Shown here piece by piece: positions 32,431-42,959 of a DNA stretch of 64,000 bases (position 1 is the stretch's first letter; every line of letters starts with the position of its first letter). Both the position numbers and the translations under genes were made by a program. Under the pieces are notes generated by a model that made no database searches, was not told the DNA's origin, and saw nothing but the letters and a program-made list of their open reading frames with translations. Source of the DNA: Vicia villosa (lineage: Eukaryota > Streptophyta > Magnoliopsida > Fabales > Fabaceae); the NCBI RefSeq assembly GCF_029867415.1, contig NC_081186.1, forward strand, positions 111,389,213-111,453,212, given 5' to 3'.

Positions 32431-33993
32431 ACAACTCCATTTTTATTTTCTGAAAGATTTTCTAATTTGGCCATGGAAAATACTAATGAAAGATAAAAAA
32501 AGCAAATGCAAGGGAAATATTTTGAAAGTGGTACCTGAGTAAGAGATGGAGTTAATAAACTACTTAGGCAAGAAGAGATAGATAATGTGATGAACTAGGA
32601 ACGGTGTAACCAAACAAGAAGAAAATATGACATGATTAGTAATCACCAAAGCTTTGAAGAAGAAGAAGGCGAAAGGGTTCACAAGGTATACAAGTTCTTT
32701 TGTGAAAGAGAACAAAAAATTATTTGAAAAGCCAAAGCAAGCTTTATATAATCCAACGAAAGAAATGAATCAAGGCTACAAAATGAAGATAAATAGAAGG
32801 CGAATCATCAACAAATCAGATGACACCGCGAAAAAATAACGACTCTTGAGTACAGTCGAACACTCTAGAGAGAAATGTTATACCCTAGTCTATGAATCTA
32901 GAGACACATGTGAGAAACCTACGAAATGTCTCAATGAAGAGATATGCATTGGATGAAACTATCTCCAGACCTTTTCCACTTCTCCACATGCGGTCTTGAT
33001 TAGACGTATCCGACCCAACTCCTTGAAAGACTTCGCATGGACCACTAAATAGCAAGTTTTGGAGACAACTGTTTTGTGCCGGTCTCACGCCCAATACAAA
33101 GAAGGCCTAATGTTCGTCCGCCACATAAATACTACTGCTTAAGCAGGAAAAATGTATGATTCAATATATTATTCATTTTATCCTCTTTCTTTTAAAAACT
33201 AATTTGAGCGTTGAACTGTTAATCTTATAGAACTATCACCGTACGAATATATAGCTCGCGTCACCACATTTAAAATCTGCGCCAATACTTCTAGTTCCAC
33301 CAATACTTCTTGTTCCAAATCATAACACTATAAAAGCCAATAATATGACATTGAACAAACTATTAATATGACATTGAACATTTATAAAAGCCAATAATGT
33401 AATTTTAAATTTTTCATTAATTATTTTTTTTCCTCTTCCAACCAAACACGAAATATTCTAAAATATTTTTTTCTATCATCCTTATAAAACATCTCTTCCA
33501 TCCATTGAACTAAACATCAATTTAAATTTGGACAATCAAAATCAATAAGTGATTGGAATCAAGTTCCATGTTCTCATCAAGATGCTTGTACATTGTACTG
33601 CACTCTCTAAAGAATAGTACTACCACTTCTCTTCTTCAAACATCACATTTTCATAGCCACACATTTTCAAACCATAAAACCTCACCTCAATCCTCATCAG
33701 CCCCATCTCATCTTCATTCTCCACATGTCAACCAACCATTAGCCTCCCTCATATATCCCTTGACACATCATCACTTCAGCATCACACCTAAACAACACAT
33801 TCTTACCTTTTTACACCTCTCTTTCTATCTTCTCCATTTTGCCACTCATTCCACAAAGAAACAAAATCATCATCATCAAAGATATCATCAATACACCAAC
33901 CCTTTCACCTTCTACACTCTCATATGATAGTTCAATAAAAGTTCTAAACTTTGAGAGAGCCTCACAAAATTTCTGTGAAATTCAAATTATGCT
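32431..33993. other. Spacer and TROL promoter/leader side
   Basis: The last few hundred bases are rich in CATCA and CTTC words and should contain the TROL leader; a 124-codon frame at 33553-33927 is low-complexity (Ser/His rich) and is not taken as a gene. No transposon ends recognised. Confidence 0.45.
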
Positions 33994-36900
33994 ATGGAGG
34001 CCCTCAATTCTGCTGTTTTCACCCCCCTTTCTGTGCTTTCTGATAGAACAAAAAACCCCACAAAAATTTCATGCAAAGTTTCAAACTTTCCCACTTCAAA
34101 CACCAGAAAACACAACCTAAAAGAGTTTCTATCAAAGGGTTTTCAAAAGGGTCTAATCCTTGCAGCAACTTCAGTTGTGAATGTGAATGTTGTTAATCAT
34201 GGTGAATTTGCCAAAGCTTTAACATATGAAGAAGCATTAGGACTATCTCCAAGTGCATCAAACTATGGTGGTGACATTGATGTTAATGGTTTTGTTGATA
34301 GTGTGGTAGGCTTTGTAGCTGAGAACCCTGCAATTCTTGCTGGTGGAGTAGCTATTTTGGCAGTTCCATTGGTTTTGTCTCAGATTTTGAAGAAACCTAA
34401 GCCTTGGGGAGTTGAATCAGCTAAGAATGCTTATGCTAAATTGGGGGCTGATGGGAATGCTCAGTTGCTTGATATAAGAGGTTTGGCTGAGATTAGGCAA
34501 ATTGGTGGCCCAAATGTTGGGGGTTTGAAGAAGAAATCGGTGTCGATAGCTTATAAAGGTGATGATAAGCCAGGGTTTTTGAAGAAGCTTGCTTTGAAAT
34601 TTAAGGACCCTGAGAATACTACATTGTTCATTCTTGACAAGTAAGTATAACAAAGATCAATTTTATTTGAAGGATTTGTTTTTTTTGTCAATTGTGATAT
34701 ATGCTAATTTTGTTGTTTATTAGTGTCGGTATACTTTCTAAAAACATTTTTCAGTTTCATATATGTGTTCATTTTAAGTTATTAACAAGGAGATGAAAGA
34801 TTCATGTAGTAAATAATTGTGATAGAGAGAAGAATGTATTGAAATTATATTAGAGTCTCACATTGCTAAGGTTTCGTGGCCGTGAAATGTATATATGTGT
34901 TTGGGCTCTCCGAGTAATCTTTTGCGACGCTATTAGGCCACCCATCATTTGTTTACACTATCCAGATGTCCAGTCCTAGGTGTGAGGTGTGTGTTAAGAG
35001 TTTTACATCATGGCCGGAACATAGTGCTTATAAGTGGGGGCAATCCTCACCCTATATGCCGGTTTTGTAGAGGCGGATTCAAACCCATTTATCAGATGAA
35101 ATACTTGTTAGAAAGAATGTATTTTTAAAAACATGAAAACAAAAGTTGTAACGGTTGAAATTAAAAATTCAAGTCTAGCTCAACTGATAAGTGCTGATAT
35201 TGTTTGGCCGGACACCTTTCTTGGGTTCAAATCCAGGACCTAGCAGTTGTGTGCGTGAATTTCTAGTGGTTATTGCAATTGCAATCAAAGATTTTCGTGT
35301 CATTGTTTCATGCATTCAAATAGCCAGAACCACTTGATGCCAGAACGGACTCTCGAACCGGACTATACCGGTGGTGAAAAGCCAAAAAAAAGAAGAAGCC
35401 ATTTCTCTTAAATTAATTTGGTGTATAGGTATTTCCACTAAGGAAAATAAAAGGAAAAAAAATTACATTTAAAGCTTCAATTTTAAGTTATTTTTATGTG
35501 CTTGTGAATGATTTCTATGTTGTCTTTGACAAAATGTTACATACTGAATAATAGCTTAAAAGTGAGTGTAGGGGAAGAATTTGCGAAATCATGAACACGG
35601 ATTTGTTGTTTCTGATGTAACATGTGGTGAAAATTAATTACATAAATTTGTTGTATCTTCTTGCACTTTGCAAAAGAATATACTTGAAGCTGATTGAGTG
35701 AACTTGTGATGGAAGCCAGATTTGACGGGAACTCTGAACTGGTTGCAGAATTAGTCACCCTTAACGGATTTAAGTCTGCTTATGCAATTAAGGATGGCGC
35801 AGAAGGACCACGGGGATGGGTGGTAATTATCTTCCTTTTCCTATTTTTTGTTTTTCATATTTATCATAATCCTAATTCTGATTTTTTTCGATATTCGTCA
35901 ATTCACTCGCTCATTTTGTCTTGAATTATGCAGAATAGCGGTCTTCCTTGGATTGAACCAAAGAAAGCATTGAGCTTTGATTTTGGAAGTTTGACAGATA
36001 CTATCAATGAAGCAATTGGAGTATGTATCTTGGGTTTATCTATTTGCCATCGAAATATTCAGTGTTTATGCACATGCAAAATACTACTATTAGTGCTGGC
36101 TTTCTCAGATTGAGAACTTTTGCAAGCAAGAAAGAACTTTTTTTTTTTGTCGGAGAGAAAGAAGTTTTAGTTTTCTCCGTGTTTCTGATTAATAGTTGTT
36201 TATTGCAGGAATCTGATGGCTTGGTTGTCACTCTTGGGATTGCCGCAGCTACGGGATTGGGTGCATTAGCTTTTTCTGAGGTTGATATAACAAGTTATTG
36301 CCTTTTTCGCAATATGCTATAATACATTATGGTGTATGACTCTACTCACATATTTTCCGCGACGTTACTCTATTTGTAGGTAGAAACAATTCTCCAACTT
36401 GTAGGATCTGCTGCAATTGTTCAGTTTGCAAGCAAGAAGCTCCTTTTTGCCGAGGTACGTTTGTTTTTCTACGCAAGATGAATTTCTGTTGCTTATTATC
36501 ATAAATTCTGTTAAACAATGCGATGTTGAAATGTTGATTTGATGGCAGGACCGAAAGAAAACGCTAAAACAAGTTAACGAGTTCTTGAACACCAAAGTTG
36601 CTCCTCAGGAGCTCGTTGATGAAATAAAGGTGCTCGAAACTTTTCACGATTTACATCGCAATAATTCAGTTGCAACTATGATGTGATGCATTTTAGATTC
36701 TGTGGTGTGACTCTTCTTTTTTTTCCTTCTTTTTAACATTAACATTGTTCTCTTTGAATGGAATTTCCGCGAACATTAGGACATCGGAAAGGCTCTTCTA
36801 CCAACCTCCACCAACAGCAATAAGGCTCTTCCTGCACCTACAGAAACTGTTCCAGAGCCCGCTACAGCGAGTGCCACTGTACAGAAAGCAGAAGCTACTC

Positions 36901-37318
36901 CTGATATTGTCGAGCCCGTACAGAAAGCAGAAGCTACTCCCGATATTGTCGAGCCCGTACAGAAACCAGAAGCTACTCCCGATATTGTCGAGACCGTACA
37001 GAAAGCAGAAGCTACTCCTCCCGACGTTATCCCCGAGACCAAAGTAGAAGCAGTAGCAGAACCTGCACTGGAAACAAACTCAGTCCCAAAAACTGAAACT
37101 GTGGCAGAATCAATTCCGGCGCAAACTAAACCGCTTTCACCATACCCATATGTAATGTCTTATTCGTCACTCTTTTGAATTTTTCACTTCGATGCCGATT
37201 ATATATGCTTGCTGTTGCCAATTTTCTTGCAACTATATTCAAACTTTGCATTTTCTTTTTTGGAATGCAGTATCCGGATTTCAAACCTCCGACATCTCCA
37301 TCTCCAACACAGCCCTAG
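33994..37318 (+). CDS. TROL: TROL, thylakoid rhodanese-like protein that anchors FNR; eight exons
   Basis: Exons are 33994-34640, 35720-35822, 35934-36020, 36209-36280, 36380-36454, 36549-36629, 36780-37151 and 37271-37318; all junctions are GT..AG and the frame gives 494 residues. TROL holds ferredoxin-NADP+ reductase at thylakoids and the inner envelope. Visible parts are a transit peptide (about 1-70), a membrane segment [18 protein letters not shown] (111-128), and a rhodanese-like domain (about 137-250). FDGNSE stands where active rhodaneses have the catalytic Cys, as in Arabidopsis TROL. A second hydrophobic segment lies at about 284-320. The tail is rich in Pro and Glu with four 13-residue repeats and ends in the FNR-binding motif [17 protein letters not shown], split by the last intron. 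The exon 2 donor was set at 35823 (GTAATT); 35820 is an in-frame alternative. Intron 1 carries two repeats. Confidence 0.94.
34855..35100. repeat. Repeat fragment in TROL intron 1 (LTR-like)
   Basis: The stretch includes AGAGTCTCACATTGCTA at one end and TTATAAGTGGGGGCAATCC with CACCCTATATGCCGG near the other, words common in short legume LTR elements. GC content is well above the rest of the intron. No matched second copy or target duplication found. Confidence 0.45.
35168..35397 (+). mobile_element. tRNA-derived SINE in TROL intron 1
   Basis: Near the start TAGCTCAACTGATAAG fits a pol III A box, and GGGTTCAAATCCAGG about 45 bases later fits a B box. The element then runs about 165 bases to an A-rich end, GCCAAAAAAAAGAAGAAG. 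Its orientation is the same as TROL. Target duplication was not resolved. Confidence 0.65.
36879..37034 (+). repeat. In-frame 39-bp tandem repeat in TROL exon 7
   Basis: Unit starts are at 36879, 36918, 36957 and 36996. The unit encodes [13 protein letters not shown]; the fourth unit diverges at its end. The first three are nearly identical in DNA, so the expansion is recent. Confidence 0.9.
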
Positions 37319-38150
37319 AGTTTCATATCTATGAAGAGAATTCTATAGCAGGCAAAATAGTTATCCAAAGTATTCAGCATGTATCAAGAGCTAGCTGCAC
37401 AATCCTGCAAGAACATCTTCAACTTAGATGAAACTTAAGCTGAAGAAAAAAAATCATGTCACTAGTTATATATTGTAGTTTGTTATGATTATAATCCTTA
37501 CATTTGTGTTGTTTCTGTAGTTGTTATGCTGTGACTTAGTATCATATTACAACATTCAGTTTTGAATAAGCAAATAAGGTTTCAAATGTGCCTTTGTATT
37601 GGTTCATGAAGTTTGGATTTAGTAAAAGCATTGAACTTTTGGTTGTGAAACACTTTGCAATTTATTGTCAAATATAGCACTTCTTCTGTTAGGCTTGTTA
37701 ACAATATGTAGAGATGATTATTTTGCTACATGCTTGAATTGATTCATCCTGTTTCTTTTTGGAGAGTGTTTGCATGAATTGAAACATGTTAAATAGCTTT
37801 TAAAAACCTTAGTAAGTTGATTTGATTTTCTTTTCACGCTAACTTATCATATATAAATACACATTATTTATTTATTTATTTTGGTAATGAATAAATTTAT
37901 CATGGTTGCATTCTTATAGATAATGAACTCTTGTGTAGTTCTGTTACTAATATTAACTTAGATTTCAAACAGCATTTTACAGCCCATAATTTGTACATCA
38001 CAACTATTGGCTACATAACTTTCCCTTAAGAATAATATTTTTTACACCAATCTTATTAATATCTATTATTTGATTTTTTTTCTTCTATTTAAGTGAAAAA
38101 TATTGTTCATTTTAATTGACTACATTAGGTAAAATAACATATGTATTTTG
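37319..38150. other. TROL 3' flank
   Basis: Contains the TROL 3' untranslated region and AT-rich spacer; no other gene seen. Confidence 0.5.
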
Positions 38151-39220
38151 TACAGAGGTAACATGTGAAACAAGATGCTCCAACATTTGTTCCATCATCT
38201 GAATTGAGTCTGTTAGCTAGATTTTATGAAGAAATTTGAACGTGATTGTGTTTGTTTTTAAGAAAATTTGTTCAGTCCATGTTTCTGATAAAGTGCTTGA
38301 CAGAAAGATTTGATTGTAAGCAATTTGTTGAACAAAATGTTCAACGCATGTTGTGTGACATCTTGGCGTAAGGATTGAGTTTTGATTATCTTTAAATTTG
38401 TTTTGGTGTTAATTTCTTTAGAAGATGTGGAAGTTTGTTTTTGGAAGAAGTTTGTTAATTCAAATCAATTTGAAAAATATTTTATCATGAAAATGAATGA
38501 TATGCTTTAATTAAGAGATTTGGATTTGATTTATTCAAAGAAGATTTGATTGGATTTGCTTTGAAGGAAGTTTTGATTTAGATTTATTTAATCCAATATT
38601 TACTCTACAAAAGAGATTTATATGAAGAGAGTTATTTTAGATGTTCTGGTGCAATATGTGGGAACATATGTACCAATGTGTGCAATATCTATCCCCTTGA
38701 CAACAGGCCTAGGTTGTTGCAATTTGGAGCAATTTTTTATTAGACTTAATCAAATTTGTTGCTATCGTTTAACAATGCGTTTGTGTGATTTTTTTGACAG
38801 TTATTTGAGGATCAAATCAATTTTAAAAACAAATCATATCTTTTGTTAGAGACTTTTGTGGAGCAGATCAAATCCAAATGTATCAACTATAATTATGGAC
38901 GAAATCAAATCAAATATCTATTGGAAAAAGCCAAGAAGAAACATTTTTATATAAGAAGACTAAAACTTAGTATTTGAAGTGTGCATGTATTGATGACTCT
39001 TTGTGTTAGGGTTTTTATTTTTTAGTCTTTTGTTTGAGTAATTGTTGTGCACCACTCTAACATCTAAATTCATATATTATGGCATAAAGTTTGGTTTATT
39101 AATTGGGTTGTAATACTTTGTTGCAAGATATTAATTCTATAAGTTTGAGAACAAAATTTGTTGGGATTTTAGATTGGTTCATCTTATCAATCATATTGTA
39201 ATTGTCTAAACACTTGGGAG

Positions 39221-40764
39221 TGTAGGGAAAATAACAAATATAGAAAAAATGAGGAACAAAATAACAACACAAGATATTAACGTGGAAACTCCAAAACGGG
39301 AGAAAAAACCACGGCCGTTGTCATTAGATAACCAGAGAATAATACTATGATTGTTACAACACATAATATACTCTCAAATACCCCAGGCCCCCCACTACAC
39401 ACACCCTCCAAAACAAATATTTAACAACATCTTACAACACTCTAATACAAGAGCATAAGAGAACAAAGAAATTCAAATACAAGCTTAAAGTGCTTTTGAC
39501 TGGTGATTCTTGTAAAGAAAACTTGAATCATTTATATAGCCTTGGACTCCCTCTTCCTTCACAAAAATAAGTGATGTGTGACTTCTTCAACATATATATT
39601 TTCAACCAAGTCCCAACAACCTCCATCTTGATTGAAAATAATACATAAGCTTTTATTGTCTTTATCGACAATCATAATCCACCATAAAGAGTATCAACAT
39701 GTATATTTTCAACCAATCTCAGCAATCTCTACTTTGATTGAAAATAATACATCAACTTTCATTGTCTTCACCGACAATCATACTCCACCATAAAGAGTAT
39801 AGTCACTTGAAGCTACACCACTCCAAGAATTTTCGCATTGTCTTAACTGAAAATCATAGTTTTAAAAACTATCATACCCTCTCATGAAGAATATATTTCA
39901 CTTGAAGATACACCACTTCAATAATTTTACACTGTCATCACCGACAATAATATAGTTTATCATGAAGAATAAATTTCATTTGAAGCTAAATCACTCCAAG
40001 AATTTTCACATGCCGAAAACCAGGTAGAAACTTTATGGTGCAACTTCCATGTTGGTAGGAAGCTCTTCAACCATCGACATAATCTTGCACCTTGTGTAAT
40101 CTTGTTTTATCAACAAATCTTTGACTTGAACTATCCACAATTAAAAAAAAAAATTCTTCCATCAATTTTCTCAAATTCAAATTGCACAGCAGAACTTGTG
40201 ACTGCAGCTCAACAACTCTTTCACAACGGTACCCTTCTTTTCTGATGTGGAAGATCAGACAAAGATACAACCACAGAGTATACAAAGAACTCCTATCTCC
40301 GGATCGAACTAAAAGCTCTGATACCAGTTGCTAGGAAAATAACAAACATAGAGAAAATGAGGAACAATAACACTATGTGAAAATTGTTACAACACATAAT
40401 ATACCCTTAAATACCCTAGGCCTCCAATACACCCACACCTTCCAAAACAAATATTTAACTACATCTCACAACACTCTAATACATGAGCATAAGAGAACAA
40501 AGAAAGTCAAATACAAGCGTAAAGTGCTTAATTTTGACTGGTGCTTCTTGTAAAGAAAAACTTGAATCCTTTATATAGCCTTGAACTCCCTCTTCCTTCA
40601 CAAAAATAAGCGATGTGAGACTTCTTCAACATAATATATTTTCAACTAAACCCAAACAATCCCCACCTTGATTGAAAATAATACATAAGCTTTCACTGTC
40701 TTTCCCGACAATCATACTCCATTATAAAGAGTATCAACATGTATATTCTCAACCAATCTCAACA
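39221..40764 (-). mobile_element. Complete short non-autonomous LTR retrotransposon (TRIM/SMART-like, 1.54 kb)
   Basis: The two LTRs are 39221-39724 and 40329-40764, similar over their length except for about 60 extra bases in the left copy. The 5-bp target duplication GGGAG flanks it exactly (39216-39220 and 40765-40769). On the minus strand a perfect TGGTATCAGAGC primer site (initiator Met tRNA) follows the right LTR after two bases, at 40315-40326. The 0.6-kb interior has no coding capacity and consists largely of repeated pieces such as CCGACAATCATACTCCA and TGAAGCTACACCACTCCAAG. It must have moved with proteins from an autonomous copia element. Confidence 0.85.
40315..40326 (-). promoter_or_regulatory. 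Primer-binding site of the short LTR element
   Basis: The minus strand reads TGGTATCAGAGC, complementary to the 3' end of initiator methionine tRNA, adjacent to the 5' LTR. Confidence 0.85.
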
Positions 40765-41090
40765 GGGAGAATGTTTGAGTGAAAGTGAGATGATTATCAT
40801 ATTTCAGGGGAGTTTAATATGAAGCTTCACGCGTAGTATTAGGAAAGTTACATTGAATTGGGAGAATTTAGAGTAAGTCAATTTGTCCTTCTGACTATCG
40901 AGAGTGAAACGGTTCTTTAGGGAGTCCTAAATAGAAAAAACACTATAGTATAATTAAGAAGGACATTGAACAAGGGGCTTGTTCATCTAAGTCACTTTGT
41001 ACTAATTCTATAAAATGATGGATTTCTTTTTTTAGATTGGAAGCCCCAGATATAGGTATGGGTTGCACTGAACTGTATTATCAATTACTG

Positions 41091-42681
41091 TGTTATTTAT
41101 CGCTTTTCTATCCATCATCTTATATAAATTAAATTGACTTAACTTAGTTGTGTAATTGATTTTTTTTTTCTGGTTACAATGTCTTAGACATCGTGTCTTT
41201 AAAATTTGTCATCCATCATAAATCAATTGTAATATTGTCACAAATATCTAATCCAACATCTATTTAAAAAACAATAGAGTTGACACTCAATCTTACTGGA
41301 GTAGGAAGACCTTGCCATTCTTCCTAGAAGTCGCCATTGCCATTTTGTAAAGCCCAATTTAAAATTGGATACCAGGCTGGGTGAAATTCATTCAATATCT
41401 TTAAGGTGTGACCTCAAACATTTGCTTAGATTCTCGTTTCTTATCCTCTCCATAAAAATCTAATTCTAAGGTATGCTTTATTGCACAATTTTAACAATGG
41501 GGCATAGCTTGTCGCTTTCTCCAGCAACACATGCCCAAAATTCAATAAATATTTACAAATTTGGTATGTTTTTAGATACATATTTTATTTTATGTATAAA
41601 TTGAATTTTAGTGCAATATATATAAATATAAATTGAATTTTAGTGCAATATATATATAAATAAAAAATTCAAAGTACTTAAGTGTGACTTATAGTTTTTT
41701 TTTTTTTTTTTTTGGTGTTAACCGACCGGAGTGTGACTTATAGTTTTTGTTAAGTGTGGATAATGCTGTAATCGCTATCAAATATTTAGACTTAAATATA
41801 TTTGATCATTCTTTATTTTAAATATAATTTTTTAATATTCTATTTAACAAATTTTAGAATTCTTTCAATCTTAATAAATTGTATTTTTTACAATGATGTG
41901 GTATTTATAATTAGGATACAAATAAAATAAAATTTTAATTAATATTCAGTCATGTCATACGTTTTATAATTAAATTATCTTAATAGATTTATGATCTATT
42001 TATCAATAAATTAAAATTTAAAAATCTAACTCAAATTTTCAATAAAGTTAAACTTTGTTAATTAATTTAATTAAAAATAAAAAATCAAATCTTAAAAAAA
42101 AAATTATTAATGAAAAATTTAAATAAAAATTCAAATTTTCATAAATATCAAATCTGTATAATAAATTATTAAAACTAACTAAATTATGTTAAATTTATTT
42201 TATTTTATTTTATTTTTATAAATAAAATTAAAATTAAATTATTGAGACCCAACTTGTTGTTCTGCCTCAGTTAAATTATTGTAAACCAAATTCCCTAGTA
42301 TTAGTGCCACCCCTAAGAATTAAGCTTATCACTACTAGATTTTGAAGTTCCCACTCAACACTCAATCAACAATAAAGAAAATTGAGGATAACAACATTTT
42401 GGTTCTTGAACTTGTATTTTAATTTAGATTGGAGTATTATTTAATCTTTGGAATAAGTCCTCATATTGTTAGTATTAAAAAAATCAATTAAATTTAAAAT
42501 ATATTGAAATGAAGAAATATACATAATAAATTGAAAATGTGATCACATGTATTGCAAGTACAAGCTAACGATTACAAATGATTTTAAATATTAGGTAGAT
42601 AGTTGGATTTTTAATTAGAAAAACACCTGTCATTCTTTGTAATTCAGATAGGTAAACGAAAAGAACTTTTTCTCTTCTATA

Positions 42682-42683
<2 letters not shown>
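41091..42683. other. AT-rich spacer, no gene seen
   Basis: It includes a small tandem duplication of AAATTGAATTTTAGTGCAAT at about 41590-41665, the retroposon scar at 41681-41748 and very AT-rich sequence. No coding signal. Confidence 0.55.
41681..41748 (-). repeat. Truncated retroposon insertion with 19-bp target duplication
   Basis: AGTGTGACTTATAGTTTTT occurs at 41681-41699 and 41730-41748. Between them the minus strand reads CCGGTCGGTTAACACC followed by an A-run: only the 3' end of a poly(A) retroposon was inserted. Confidence 0.7.

Positions 42684-42770
<87 letters not shown>
42684..42770. repeat. (CT)n microsatellite
   Basis: About 43 uninterrupted CT units, followed by a short ACACAC run. 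Open frames across it read Arg-Glu repeats and are artefacts. Confidence 0.97.
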
Positions 42771-42773
<3 letters not shown>

Positions 42774-42959
42774 ACACACACAGTGCTCATTACCATGTAA
42801 AACAAGTAACCAAATAAACTGGTATCAATAACGCCTTCTCGATCCAAACTTCCATGAATAACAAATGGAAGCACGTCCTTTAAACAATTCTCTGCAAATA
42901 TACCAGTATTCAAAGGAGAATAATATGATAGATGGTGCACACGATTGAAGATTATATTA

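Larger units (their letters stand above)
38151..41090 (+). repeat. Probable old copia LTR region, host of the short LTR element
   Basis: Excluding the insertion at 39221-40764, the flanks look like LTR sequence: a TTTTATATAAGAAGAC TATA-like word at about 38945-38960, followed by leader-like sequence across the insertion point (CACTTGGGAG joined to AATGTTTGAGTG). No second LTR or coding part is seen, so this is tentative and the borders are rough. Confidence 0.3.

Noticed and set aside
33553..33927. 124-codon plus-strand frame upstream of TROL
   Set aside because: Low-complexity Ser/His/Thr composition, no family resemblance, lies in the expected TROL promoter and leader.
35168..35240. A tRNA gene in TROL intron 1
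   Set aside because: A and B box words are present but the sequence does not fold into a full cloverleaf by eye and continues into a SINE body with A-rich tail.
42565..42940. Minus-strand frames of 70 and 87 codons with long Arg-Glu runs
   Set aside because: They are translations of the (CT)n microsatellite and have no other protein-like features.
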